DNA of 64,000 bases. Source: Pseudomonadota bacterium. Lineage in GTDB: Bacteria > Pseudomonadota > Alphaproteobacteria > Rhizobiales > Pleomorphomonadaceae. The stretch is taken from the NCBI GenBank assembly GCA_023436885.1, contig JAEZHI010000048.1, positions 1 to 64,000 on the forward strand, written 5' to 3'. Positions 43,000-51,178 of the stretch are shown here, piece by piece. The notes beneath the pieces were generated by a model. The model was not told the DNA's origin. It searched no databases and saw only the letters and a list, made by a program, of their open reading frames with translations. Position numbers and translations under genes: made by a program. The first letter of the stretch is position 1. Each line of letters starts with the position of its first letter.

Positions 43000-43449
43000 A
43001 TGGCACCATTGATCCGGTTTAGCGGGCCAGTCTGGCGGCTTCTGCCTCGGCTGGTCGCGGAGACGCCTGCGGCTCCGGCGCATGCGCCCGAGGGGCGCTT
43101 TCATCATTCGGGGCAGGTTGCCGCCTATGCTTCGCTCAGCGCTGAGGGCGCCGCCGTTGCGATCAAGCGCTATCTTGGCGATGGGGTTGCGCGGGTGCTC
43201 GTGCCCATGTGGCTCGATGCCGAGCGGGTGGCCGACGAGCGGGGCAATCGGTTGGCGTCGGTGGTCTGGCAGGATATCCGGGAAGGCGGCGATGTCGCGC
43301 CGACCTGGGCATTTTCGGACGCGGCGCGGCGGGCCCGCGCTGAGGCGATGCTCTACTCCTCAAGGTCGCGGCCGGACCTCTCGCATGTCGTGGTGTTCGA
43401 GCCGGGCTGCCTCAGTTATGTGGGGCCGACGACGGAGTTCGTTCCGTGA
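43000..43449 (+). CDS. RES-domain protein, probable NAD+-consuming toxin without antitoxin
   Basis: A 149-residue protein of the RES family, whose studied members are toxins that degrade NAD+ by phosphorolysis or hydrolysis and are paired with Xre/MbcA/ParS antitoxins. The fold is marked by PEGRFHHSGQVAAYASLSAE (about residues 27-46), VARVLVPMWLDAERV, SVVWQDIREGGDVAPTWAFS and AEAMLYSSRSRPDLSHVVVF. GGGGGAGCTT precedes the ATG at 43000. The antitoxin gene usually just upstream is not found. A broken second copy of this gene lies at 46235-46405. It may be inactive or neutralised from elsewhere. Confidence 0.8.
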   Translation: MAPLIRFSGPVWRLLPRLVAETPAAPAHAPEGRFHHSGQVAAYASLSAEGAAVAIKRYLGDGVARVLVPMWLDAERVADERGNRLASVVWQDIREGGDVAPTWAFSDAARRARAEAMLYSSRSRPDLSHVVVFEPGCLSYVGPTTEFVP

Positions 43450-43460
43450 GCGGATGGAGG

Positions 43461-43527
43461 GAGAGGGAGATCTATATCGGCCGATCGTTTTATTCTGCCT
43501 GAGGTCCTCGCTTTCGCAAGGAAGACA
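43461..43527. repeat. Right half of a palindromic element after the RES gene
   Basis: GATCTATATCGGCCGATCG followed by CTGCCTGAGGTCCTCGCTTT and CGCAAGGAAGACAG is the right half of the 136-bp element. The same half follows the broken RES copy at 46428-46489. Confidence 0.75.
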
Positions 43528-43570
43528 GGAGAATTATATTTAGGGAACAAGCGGGTAGCGCTCGCGTTCT

Positions 43571-43880
43571 GATCAGGCTGTTTCCCTCGGGCAGGCCGCT
43601 TGAACTCACGCGTGAATTCAAGGTGTACCTCGGTCTGAAAAGGGAGGGCGGCTTGTATGGGGCGCAATGGTCAGGCCGATCAGGCTGTCGTGCCGCGCAG
43701 GCCGCTTGAGTTCACGCGTGAATTCAAGGTGTACCTCGGTCTGAAAAGGGAGGGCGGCTTGTATGGGGCGCAATCGTCAGGCCGATCAGGCTGTCCTGCC
43801 GCGCAGGCCGCTTGAATTCACGCGTGAATTCGAGGTGTATCTCGGGCCGAAAGGCGAGCGGCTTGTATAGGGCGCAATGA
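43571..43880. repeat. Three tandem copies of a ~106-bp unit with an 18-bp palindrome
   Basis: Units start with GATCAGGCTGT at 43571, 43678 and 43784 (periods 107 and 106). Each contains AGGCCGCTTGA followed by a palindrome that is perfect in the third copy (GAATTCACGCGTGAATTC) and has one or two changes in the others, then AAGGTGTACCTCGG. The core shares its class with the palindrome at 28910-28933. No coding sense is seen. Confidence 0.85.
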
Positions 43881-44609
43881 TCCATCAGGTCATGCATACT
43901 GCGATGGGAGTTTGTTTCGCTCTATATCGCCAGGGTGCAGACCGGCAAGGCGCCTGCTGCTGGTACCGCTGGCCATCCGGCCGCCGCACCTCCGTCAAAC
44001 TCATGAAAATGCTCAACAAATCGGCGCTCAATGCGGCAATCTCCGTTTTGGTTGATCGCCATCGATTCAAATAAATTCACACAGCAAACAAATATCTTCG
44101 GGGAAATTACGAGAACTGAGCGGCTCTGCCCCGCAGGAGCCTGGCTGCGGTACAATTTAGAAACACTCTTGTCAGTAAAGAATTTTCGGTTTAAAATCAG
44201 TGCCACGGGTAGTTTTGAGAAAATCTGTTTGTCATACTTTATGAAAAGCTCTCTGTTCTAGCGGGGTGAGCTGTTTTCTGTTTGTGAACTGCATATTCGA
44301 AATCGATACTTTCAGGAGATTGAATCTGCGGCGCGTTAGGTCGCGATGAATACGCCGGATATCACGATCATCGATCCAGAACGACAGGACGGCGCTGGCC
44401 GTGGTTAGCTTCCCTGGTCAAGCGGGTGGTCGCTGAGCTTGTACAGGCGAGTTTTTGCGCCCGCGCCAGATACATGTAACCGCCAACGACGCGTGTGGCG
44501 ATCTTTCGTAGGTCAACAGTCAATTGAGCGAGGAAAGTCAGGTGGTGAAGTCGAAGATTTGACGGGTTCAGTCCTCGTCACGGCAATCCAAAGTGGAGGA
44601 GTGGTCGAA
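43881..44609. other. AT-rich gap before the RTX gene
   Basis: About 730 bases, noticeably AT-rich between about 44030 and 44340. Several short open frames exist on both strands but none has a ribosome-binding site plus family features. It probably contains the promoter of the RTX gene; I could not fix a hexamer pair with confidence. Confidence 0.45.
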
Positions 44610-46205
44610 ATGGAACGAATTTTTCAATACACGCTTCAAGGCCTTCCCGATACGGTGCTGACTATTGAGACCTGGAAATTTCAAACTAACGTCCAACTGC
44701 CCGATAACACTTCTCCTGGATTACCCGTCTTAAATGTTTCCGGGACTTTCGGCGGCCAGCAGGTTACGGGGATGGTTGGTGTCGGCGGCCTCATGCAGAG
44801 CGACGATAGTGTCGGCTCTTACGACAACACTATCTTCCAGAATGACTGGGCGGGAGATATTGAAAGCTTCAAAGGTCTCGATATCGAGGGCGTGGCTTTC
44901 CGGACCTGGGACGGTGTTGAACATGTGGTTTTTGGCCGCAATGGTGCCGTCTGGGTTAATGGTTCGTGGCCTGATGGGGATATATATGCAGGCCAGGTGA
45001 CTGTGACCTCCACCTTGTCGGGGCCGCCTGAGTTTTTTGCCACGAACGGTGGAACGAAGATCAATGGTACTGGCCAGAGTGATTGGATCTTTGCCGGCGG
45101 CCAGGCTCTTCCGCAGACGGTGAATGCCGGCAATGGCGACGACATCGTTTTCGGCGGCAGCCAAGGTGGGGCTGAAAATGGCGACGCCGGGAACGATTTG
45201 ATTGCCGGCGGGTCGGGAGCAGACGTCATCAGCGGAGGGGCCGGCGACGATATCCTGTCCGGCGGCGCGGGCAACGACATCCTGTCGGGCGGTGACGGAC
45301 GTGACATCCTGTCCGGCGGCGCAGGTGCGGACACCTTTCAGTTCAAAGGCAATTTCGGCGCCGACACAATCACGGATCTGAACTTTGCGGAAGGCGACAA
45401 GCTGAATTTCTACGCCGGCACGATCGGCGCGGCGGGGTCGTATTACTCCACGCACAATGCAACGATCACCTCACTCGCTGGATTGCTGGATCTCGTTCAG
45501 AAGGTGGGCGCTTCCGTTTTGCAGGGAGCGGCAGGGTCCGCGAAGATAGACTTCGGCGGTGGCAACACGCTGAGCCTGCTTGGTTTGGGATCCGCATTCG
45601 GCTTTGCCGACCCAGCGAGCAGTAACGCCGCAGGCAGCTCGTCCGACGACATTCTGATCGGTGGGAACGGAAAGAATGCCCACCTGGTTGGTGGCGGCGG
45701 CAACGACATATTGCTGGCCGGATCGGGCGGCGATTTGCTGGAAGGCAACGATGGCGATGACAAATTGCTTGGCGGGGCCGGAGATGATCGGCTAAGCGGC
45801 CAATCGGGGAACGATGTTCTTATCGGTGGCGCAGGCAACGATGTTCTTGTCGGCGGCGAAGGTGATGATCTTCTCCAGGGAGATAGTGGCGCGGATACAT
45901 TCCAGTTTGGCGGCGGCACCCCGTCGACCGCATCTGTCTTTGGGGATGACACGATCACTGATCTGAATTTCGCCGAAGGTGATCGGATCAAGCTCCTGGC
46001 AGGAGCGATCTACGATGGCTCTGCCGCAGTCACCATTTCCAGCGCAGATCAACTCGCGCACTTCATTGCTCAAGGAGAGTCGCAAGGTTTTCTTGTGGCA
46101 TCGGACGCAACCCCGGATGGCCATTCTGTCTCGATTGCCTTTGGGAACACCCTGTCTTCCATCACGATCATAGGCTTCAATCAATATGGAAGCCCCTCGG
46201 TGTAG
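44610..46205 (+). CDS. RTX calcium-binding protein, probable type I secretion substrate
   Basis: A 531-residue acidic protein without N-terminal signal peptide. Two arrays of RTX nonapeptides (GGxGxDxxx) lie at residues about 173-241 and 346-430, for example GGAGDDILSGGAGNDILSGG. Each is followed by a similar module, GADTFQF then TDLNFAEGDKL or TDLNFAEGDRI, as in serralysin-type C-termini. The N-terminal about 140 residues are beta-rich and unassigned; no enzymatic motif is visible. RTX proteins fold on binding extracellular calcium after secretion by an ABC exporter through a C-terminal signal; no exporter genes are in the window. AAGTGGAGGAG precedes the ATG at 44610; a GTG at 44601 is an alternative. 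Confidence 0.88.
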   Translation: MERIFQYTLQGLPDTVLTIETWKFQTNVQLPDNTSPGLPVLNVSGTFGGQQVTGMVGVGGLMQSDDSVGSYDNTIFQNDWAGDIESFKGLDIEGVAFRTWDGVEHVVFGRNGAVWVNGSWPDGDIYAGQVTVTSTLSGPPEFFATNGGTKINGTGQSDWIFAGGQALPQTVNAGNGDDIVFGGSQGGAENGDAGNDLIAGGSGADVISGGAGDDILSGGAGNDILSGGDGRDILSGGAGADTFQFKGNFGADTITDLNFAEGDKLNFYAGTIGAAGSYYSTHNATITSLAGLLDLVQKVGASVLQGAAGSAKIDFGGGNTLSLLGLGSAFGFADPASSNAAGSSSDDILIGGNGKNAHLVGGGGNDILLAGSGGDLLEGNDGDDKLLGGAGDDRLSGQSGNDVLIGGAGNDVLVGGEGDDLLQGDSGADTFQFGGGTPSTASVFGDDTITDLNFAEGDRIKLLAGAIYDGSAAVTISSADQLAHFIAQGESQGFLVASDATPDGHSVSIAFGNTLSSITIIGFNQYGSPSV

Positions 46206-46234
46206 CTTTGCCCAACGGCTCCTACCATAAGGGT

Positions 46235-46405
46235 TGATCGCGGAGACACCTGCAGCTCCGGCGCATGCGCCGGAGGGTGCCTCCATCACTCCGGGCAGGT
46301 TGGCGCCTATGCTTCGTTCAGCGCCAAAGGTGCCGCTGGTGCGATCCAGCGGTATCTCGCCGATGGCGTTGCGCGGGTGCTCGTTTCCATGTGGCTCGAT
46401 GCGGA
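46235..46405 (+). pseudogene. Broken second copy of the RES gene
   Basis: About 170 bases match the 43048-43225 part of the intact RES gene closely (GCGGAGACACCTGCAGCTCC against GCGGAGACGCCTGCGGCTCC, and TGGCTCGATGCGGAG at the end). Indels break the reading frame, and the 3' half is deleted before a palindromic half-element. The copy follows the RTX gene directly. Confidence 0.85.
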
Positions 46406-46427
46406 GTCCGGCGAGGGGTGGGCAGGG

Positions 46428-46605
46428 GAGATCTATAGCGGCCGATTGCTTTATTCTGCCTGAGGTCCTCGCCTGCGCAAGGATGACAGGAGATTTATAT
46501 AATCGACGCAATCGGTTAACGCTCGCGTTCCTATAACGCTGTCATCCTTGCGAAAGCGAGGACCTCAGGACGAGTGGAGCGAGCGGCCGATATCACGCGC
46601 CCCAT
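46428..46605. repeat. Two facing half-elements after the broken RES copy
   Basis: A right half (46428-46489, ending CGCAAGGATGACAG) and a left half (46539-46605, starting CTGTCATCCTTGCG) of the 136-bp family lie about 50 bases apart, separated by ATTTATATAATCGACGCAAT-type sequence. They look like the adjoining ends of two elements. Confidence 0.75.
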
Positions 46606-46667
46606 GCCATTCCCGCCGCTCAAGGTCGCGGTGGCCGGTTTTCCGGCGCACCGCTGACCGAGGTGGG

Positions 46668-47159
46668 TTACTGGCCGCTTGAGAGCGACTGGGCGGTTTG
46701 CAGGTGCTGTTCGAGGGTGGGCAGCGTATTGGCGGCGAGCATGGCCACCTGCTTGTTGCCCTCGGCGGCCTTCTGCTTGAACTCCTTCACGTCCATCTCG
46801 TGGTCTTTCACCATGTACATGGCGAATTCCTTGTCGAAGGCCTGGCCGGAGAGGCGGGAGAGCTTGTTCATTTCCTTGCGTGCCGCCGGCTTGATCTCCT
46901 CGGAGACCGGCACGTTCATCGAGCTGGCGAGCGCGGCGGCCTCTTCCTTGGCCTTGGCATGGTCGGTGGCCAGCGTGGTGCCGAAATTGCGGACGCCGTC
47001 GCTGGCGCCCTGCTCGGCGGCCAGCTTGCCCAGCGCGATTTCCGAATTGTCGCCCTTGATGGCGTCGCGCAGGAAGGCCTTGTCGGCCTTGGCGAAGGCG
47101 GGGCCGGCGATCAAGCAGGTGACCACGGCGGTGGCGGCGAGTACGGAACGATAATTCAT
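46668..47159 (-). CDS. DUF4142 family exported protein
   Basis: A 163-residue protein with a signal peptide (MNYRSVLAATAVVTCLIAGP, then AFA) and a mature helical, ferritin-like domain. The DUF4142 pattern is clear: FLRDAIKGDNSEIALGKLAA, GVRNFGTTLATDHAKAKEEA, AFDKEFAMYMVKDHEMDVKE, and a final helix with LPTLEQHLQTAQ. Periplasmic; function not established, although relatives are linked to stress and metal handling. The ATG at 47159 is selected by the signal peptide; the longer frame is a shadow. It is 76 bases downstream of folC on the same strand. Confidence 0.88.
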   Translation of the reverse strand: MNYRSVLAATAVVTCLIAGPAFAKADKAFLRDAIKGDNSEIALGKLAAEQGASDGVRNFGTTLATDHAKAKEEAAALASSMNVPVSEEIKPAARKEMNKLSRLSGQAFDKEFAMYMVKDHEMDVKEFKQKAAEGNKQVAMLAANTLPTLEQHLQTAQSLSSGQ

Positions 47160-47235
47160 GGTGTACCTCTCGGGTTGTTCGCAGCCCCGGCCTCCAACCG
47201 GCCAGAGGCGCGCAAGTTCCGAGAGGGGAAAGATT

Positions 47236-48510
47236 TTACGCCTTGCCGTTGGTCGCGATGGCGCCGACGAGATAGAGGGAGCCGGTGACCAGCACCCAGG
47301 ATTTGCTGTCGGCGGCCTTTTCAAGCGCCTTGTCGTAGGCGCGCTGTGGATCGGGCTCGATCTCCGAGGGGAGGCGGAGCTGTTCGGCCATGGCGGCGAG
47401 CTCACTGGGCGAGCGCGAGCGGCCGCTGGCGACGGTGAAGATGACGTGGGACGCCCGGCGCGACAGCACCGACAGCAGGCCGAGCGCGTCCTTGTCCTCG
47501 GCGAAGGAGACGACGGCGACGCACGGGCCCTGGAAATCGGCCATCCCGCCGATGTCGGTGAGAACGGCGGCAAGGTTGAACGGTACATGCGCGCCGTCGA
47601 GCACCACCGGGACCGCCGTTCCGCCGATTTCTTCGGTCAGCGTCTGCAGGCGGCCGGGCAGGCGGGCCGAGACGATGGTGGCGGGGTCGAACCAGGCGGC
47701 GCCGAGGGCGGGCTTGCCGTCCTTGATGGCGAGGGCATCGAGCACGGCGGCGGCCAGCGCCGCGTTGCGCGCCATGATGCCGGCGCCTTCGGGAATATCC
47801 GGGCGGATGAGGCGGACGCCCAACTGGCTGGCGCGCGAGGCGATGACGGCGCCGGCCTCGTCGGATTCAGCGAGCGGGGTGAGGGCGATGGAGCCCGGCT
47901 TGATGATGCCGGCCTTTTCCGAGGCGATGGCGGCGCGCGTCTTGCCCAGCACCTCGGTGTGTTCCAGCTCGATGTTGGTGATCACCGCCGCCTCGCTCTC
48001 GACGATGTTGGTGGAATCGAGCCGGCCGCCGAGGCCGGTTTCGATCACCGCCCATTCGACGCCGGCGCGCCGGTAAATGACGAAGGCGGTGGCGGTGAGG
48101 AGGTCGAACCAGGTGGCGTCGCGCCCGGCGGTGCCCTCGGCGCGCGCCGCCCGGAAGGCATCGAGCGACAGGGCGAGCGCCGCGGCAAGCTCCGCCTCGC
48201 CGACCGGCTGGCCGTCGAGGGTGATCCGCTCGCTGACATGCGACACATGCGGCGAGCTGTAGCGGCCGACGCGGTGGCCGGCCTGCCGGAGGCCGGCTTC
48301 CAGGAGCGCGCAGGTGGAGCTCTTGCCCTTGGTGCCGGCCACGTGGATGACGCGATAGGCGCGCTCGGGATTGCCGAGGCGCCCGGCAAGGTCGAGCATC
48401 GGCTCCAGCCCGACGCGCATGCCGCCGCGCGGCCGCTGCTCCCAGTTGGTCAGCTGGTCGAGCGCGGCGAGCTGGGCGGTGAGCTCGGGATTGGTGATCG
48501 TGTTGGCCAT
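47236..48510 (-). CDS. folC: Bifunctional folylpolyglutamate synthase/dihydrofolate synthase
   Basis: A 424-residue Mur-ligase-type enzyme that adds glutamate to dihydropteroate and to reduced folates. The P-loop is VIHVAGTKGKSSTCALLEAG (about residues 52-71), followed by GRYSSPHVSHVSERI, ETGLGGRLDSTN and ITNIELEHTEVLGKT, all FolC signatures, and in the C-terminal domain VVLDGAHVPFNLAAVL and VVSFAEDKDALGLL. The start at 48510 (MANTITNPELTAQL) gives a normal FolC length; the open frame extends further without similarity. In most FolC the aspartate-histidine of the C-domain (DGAHN) is followed by Asn; here it reads DGAHV, a mild variation. Confidence 0.93.
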   Translation of the reverse strand: MANTITNPELTAQLAALDQLTNWEQRPRGGMRVGLEPMLDLAGRLGNPERAYRVIHVAGTKGKSSTCALLEAGLRQAGHRVGRYSSPHVSHVSERITLDGQPVGEAELAAALALSLDAFRAARAEGTAGRDATWFDLLTATAFVIYRRAGVEWAVIETGLGGRLDSTNIVESEAAVITNIELEHTEVLGKTRAAIASEKAGIIKPGSIALTPLAESDEAGAVIASRASQLGVRLIRPDIPEGAGIMARNAALAAAVLDALAIKDGKPALGAAWFDPATIVSARLPGRLQTLTEEIGGTAVPVVLDGAHVPFNLAAVLTDIGGMADFQGPCVAVVSFAEDKDALGLLSVLSRRASHVIFTVASGRSRSPSELAAMAEQLRLPSEIEPDPQRAYDKALEKAADSKSWVLVTGSLYLVGAIATNGKA

Positions 48511-48661
48511 GCGGCGCGTCCTCATTTGCGGCCTGCTGTTTAGCCCCAGTTGTCCGGTGGGAGCAAACGGGAATCCGTCAGCGATCATGGAACGCGCAAG
48601 CGAGCCCCACGGCTCCCTCAACTGCGGTTTGTGTCGGCAAGATAGAGGGAGATCAGGCGGG

Positions 48662-49087
48662 TCAGTTCGGCGCGTCCACCGCTGCCATCAGGCAGGGCGC
48701 GTCTTCCAGGAAGCGGGGTTCGATGCCCGGTTTGCCACGCGCCACCCAGTCGCGCTTGGCGGCTAGATAGTCGGTGAGGGCGGCAAGTTCAGCGGCCTTG
48801 CGCTGCAGCCGTGCGAGCGCTTCGTCCATCAGTTCGAGTTCACGCGCCTCGGAGAGGCCGTCGCGCTGCAATTCCCAGGCGATCTTGGCGATCTCCTTCA
48901 GCGGCATGCCTAGGGATTGCGCGAAGCGGATCATCCGCGCGGTCGAGGCGTCGCGTTCAGAGAAGATCTGGTAGGGGTTGCGCCCGCCCTTGGTGCCAAG
49001 TTCCGGCATCAGCATGCCCTTGCGGACGTAGAAGCGGATGGTGTCCTGGCTGAGGCCCGTCCTCGTCGCGAATTCGCCGATCAGCAT
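48662..49087 (-). CDS. MerR-family transcriptional regulator
   Basis: A 141-residue MerR regulator: LIGEFATRTGLSQDTIRFYV and KGMLMPELGTKGGRNPYQIF form the winged helix, followed by the coiled coil LMDEALARLQRKAAELAALT. There is no metal-binding cysteine cluster; two cysteine-poor C-terminal turns suggest a small organic or redox ligand. It is divergent from the epimerase-like gene at 49160 with an ideal MerR-type promoter between (49100-49130), so it probably activates that gene. Confidence 0.88.
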   Translation of the reverse strand: MLIGEFATRTGLSQDTIRFYVRKGMLMPELGTKGGRNPYQIFSERDASTARMIRFAQSLGMPLKEIAKIAWELQRDGLSEARELELMDEALARLQRKAAELAALTDYLAAKRDWVARGKPGIEPRFLEDAPCLMAAVDAPN

Positions 49088-49099
49088 TGTTTCATGCCC

Positions 49100-49130
49100 T
49101 TGACCATGGACCTTGGTCCAGACTTATGAA
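49100..49130 (+). promoter_or_regulatory. MerR-type promoter with perfect 14-bp operator
   Basis: -35 TTGACC (49100-49105), 19-base spacer and -10 TATGAA (49125-49130). The spacer holds the perfect palindrome TGGACCTTGGTCCA (49107-49120). The 19-base spacing is the hallmark of MerR-activated promoters; it reads towards the gene at 49160. Confidence 0.85.
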
Positions 49131-49159
49131 GAGAGCTCCTTTATTCCTGGAGCCATCTC

Positions 49160-50242
49160 ATGTCGAGCGATCCTCAGACCACGTCGTCCTCCCCCCTTGC
49201 CTTCGTGACGGGGGCGACCGGCCTTCTCGGCAACAATCTGGTGCGCGAGCTGATCGCCGGCGGATGGCGCGTGCGGGCCCTGGTCCGTTCTCCCGAGAAG
49301 GCGGCGCGGCAGTTCGTCGGGCTCGACGTGGAGATCGTCACTGGCGACATGCTGAATGTGCCGGGCTTTGCCGAGGCGCTGCGAGAGGTCGACGGAATCT
49401 TTCACACGGCCGCCTATTTCCGCGATTCTTACAAGGGCGGTCGCCATTGGGAGGCGTTGAAGGCGGCCAATGTCGACGGCACCAGGGCTCTGCTCAAGCA
49501 CGCCTGGCAGGCCGGTGTCAGGCGCTTTGTTCACACCAGTTCGGTGGCGGTGCTTTACGGCGCGCCGGGCGAAGTAATCGACGAGACCATGCTGCGCCAC
49601 GAGCGCGATGCCGACGACTACTACCGCAGCAAGATCCTGTCCGACAGGGTGGTGCTGGACTTTCTCGACACGCATCCGGATTTCTGGGCGGCGCTGGTGC
49701 TGCCCGGCTGGATGCATGGGCCGGGCGACATCGGCCCGACCTCGGGTGGGCAGACGGTGCTCGACGTGGCGCATGAGCGGCTGCCCGGTGTGCCGCCGGG
49801 CTCGTTCTCTGTGGTCGATGCGCGCGACGTCGCCCGCGCGATGATCCTCGCCAACCAGAAGGGGCGGCGTGGCGAGCGCTATCTCGCCGCCGGCCGCCAC
49901 ATGACCATGGCCGACCTGATGCCGCTGATCGCCAGGGCGACGGGCGTCAAAGCGCCGACCCGGCGCATCCCGCAGGGCCTGCTCTATCTCATCGCCGCCG
50001 GGACAGAAGTCTACGCCCGGCTGACCGGCAAGCCAGTGCTGATCAGCTGGGCGATGGCCCGCACGGTGGCCCGCGAAGCCGACCGCTCCCGCTACAACCC
50101 CGCCAAGAGCGAGCGGGATCTGGGGCTGAGCTTTCGCCCGGTGGAAGAGACGCTGCGGGATGAGGTGGCGTGGTTCCGGGAGAATGGGATGCTGGCGGGA
50201 CGGAAGGGGATCGATATCGGCCGCCGCGCCTTCTCGTCCTGA
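49160..50242 (+). CDS. NAD-dependent epimerase/dehydratase (extended SDR, dihydroflavonol-reductase-like)
   Basis: A 360-residue extended SDR. FVTGATGLLGNNLVREL (about residues 14-30) is the NAD(P)-binding G-x-x-G-x-x-G loop, ANVDGTRALLKHAW and FVHTSSVAVLYG follow, and the catalytic tyrosine region is DDYYRSKILSDRVV. The C-terminal part is the substrate cap. CTGGAG lies 8 bases before the ATG. It is probably induced by the divergent MerR. The final residues (GIDIGRRAFSS) and stop codon are encoded by the palindromic element starting at about 50212, so the original C-terminus may have been replaced. Confidence 0.87.
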   Translation: MSSDPQTTSSSPLAFVTGATGLLGNNLVRELIAGGWRVRALVRSPEKAARQFVGLDVEIVTGDMLNVPGFAEALREVDGIFHTAAYFRDSYKGGRHWEALKAANVDGTRALLKHAWQAGVRRFVHTSSVAVLYGAPGEVIDETMLRHERDADDYYRSKILSDRVVLDFLDTHPDFWAALVLPGWMHGPGDIGPTSGGQTVLDVAHERLPGVPPGSFSVVDARDVARAMILANQKGRRGERYLAAGRHMTMADLMPLIARATGVKAPTRRIPQGLLYLIAAGTEVYARLTGKPVLISWAMARTVAREADRSRYNPAKSERDLGLSFRPVEETLRDEVAWFRENGMLAGRKGIDIGRRAFSS

Positions 50243-50496
50243 GGTCCTCGCCTGCGCGAGGATGACAAATTTATATAAAGGGATGATAGGCGGTTAGTTG
50301 GTTGCCTCTCTCCATCATGTTGTCATTCCACGCAGTCCAGCCATCTCCACTTGATATCAAGCTGTCTTCCTTGCGAAAGCGAGGACCTCAGGACGAGTAG
50401 AGCGAGGCGGAGGTATAGGGCGTTTGGCGGGCATGGTCTCCCGATGTCCAACGGGCTTGTCCGAACGTGTGCAAGAATTGCACGGGTTCGACCAAG
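50212..50496. repeat. Compound ~285-bp dispersed repeat, copy 1
   Basis: It contains a right half-element (GATATCGGCCG through GCGAGGATGACA), the spacer GGATGATAGGCGGTTAG, a left half-element (CTGTCTTCCTTGCGAAAGC) and a distal module with the hairpin GTGCAAGAATTGCAC at 50470-50484 followed by GGGTTCGACCAA. The same order occurs at 52341-52630. It overlaps the last codons of the upstream epimerase gene. Confidence 0.82.
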
Positions 50497-50559
50497 CTTT
50501 TGGGGCCCTCTAGTACCAAGGCTCATCGGGACGGCGTCGCAGGATTGGCCGGCGGGTGA

Positions 50560-51168
50560 TTACAGCGCCAGCGTTGCGACCGCTTCGTTGGCCTTGGGAA
50601 CCGCGTCTTGCGCCAGGGCGGGAATGTTCATGCCCTGGGCGCGCACGGTTTGCACGTCGGTGATGCCGATGAAGCCGAGGATCTGGCGCAGGTAGGGCTC
50701 GACGAAATCCCACGCACGCCATGGGCCTTCCGTGAAGACGCCGCCGGAGGCGAGGATGAGGATGGCCTTTCTGCCCTTGGCAAGGCCGAGAACGCCGCCT
50801 TCGCCATATTGAAACGTCCGGCCGGGACGCACGACGAGGTCGATCCATGCCTTGAGCGCCGAGGGGATGCCGAAGTTCCACATGGGCGTCGAGATCACCA
50901 GAAGGTCGGAGGCCAGCAGTTCGTCGGTCAACTGGTCGGACAGGCCGGCCGCCGCCTTCAGTCTTGCCGCCTCGTCGGCATCCTTCGTCGAAATGGCGCG
51001 GAGCGTGGTGCCGTCGAGGTGCGGCAGGTTTTCGCTCGCGAGATCGCGGCGCACGAGCCGTGCCGACGGGTGAAGGGTGGTTAGCCGCCCGGCCAGCGTG
51101 TCGGCGACGGCGCGGCTGGCCGACTCCTGCCCTCTCGGGCTGATTTCAATCATCAGAATCTGCTGCAT
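50560..51168 (-). CDS. azoR: FMN-dependent NADH-azoreductase
   Basis: A 202-residue flavodoxin-fold enzyme reducing azo bonds and quinones. Start MQQILMIEISPRGQESASRA is the FMN-phosphate loop; ISTPMWNFGIPSALKAWIDL and VVRPGRTFQYGEGG are AzoR signatures, and ILILASGGVFTEGP is near the middle. AAGGTGATGCC precedes the ATG. It lies 10 bases after the NTF2-like gene on the same strand and is divergent, through that gene, from hxlR, the likely regulator. Expected role is detoxification of electrophiles. Confidence 0.92.
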   Translation of the reverse strand: MQQILMIEISPRGQESASRAVADTLAGRLTTLHPSARLVRRDLASENLPHLDGTTLRAISTKDADEAARLKAAAGLSDQLTDELLASDLLVISTPMWNFGIPSALKAWIDLVVRPGRTFQYGEGGVLGLAKGRKAILILASGGVFTEGPWRAWDFVEPYLRQILGFIGITDVQTVRAQGMNIPALAQDAVPKANEAVATLAL

Positions 51169-51178
51169 GGCATCACCT

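Noticed and set aside
43571..43880. CRISPR-like tandem repeats
   Set aside because: Only three units with whole-unit conservation and no variable spacers.
43922..44206. 94-codon minus-strand frame in the AT-rich gap
   Set aside because: No ribosome-binding site or family features, and composition changes part-way.
44439..44609. Upstream extension of the RTX gene to 44439
   Set aside because: The 57 extra residues are basic and unlike the rest; GGAGG before the start at 44610 fits better.
47158..48543. 461-codon plus-strand frame
   Set aside because: Antisense to folC, which carries P-loop and Mur-ligase signatures.
50470..50496. tRNA-like GGGTTCGACC after a hairpin, also at 52601-52627
   Set aside because: Resembles a T-arm, but no acceptor or anticodon stem could be formed around it; it is part of the compound repeat.
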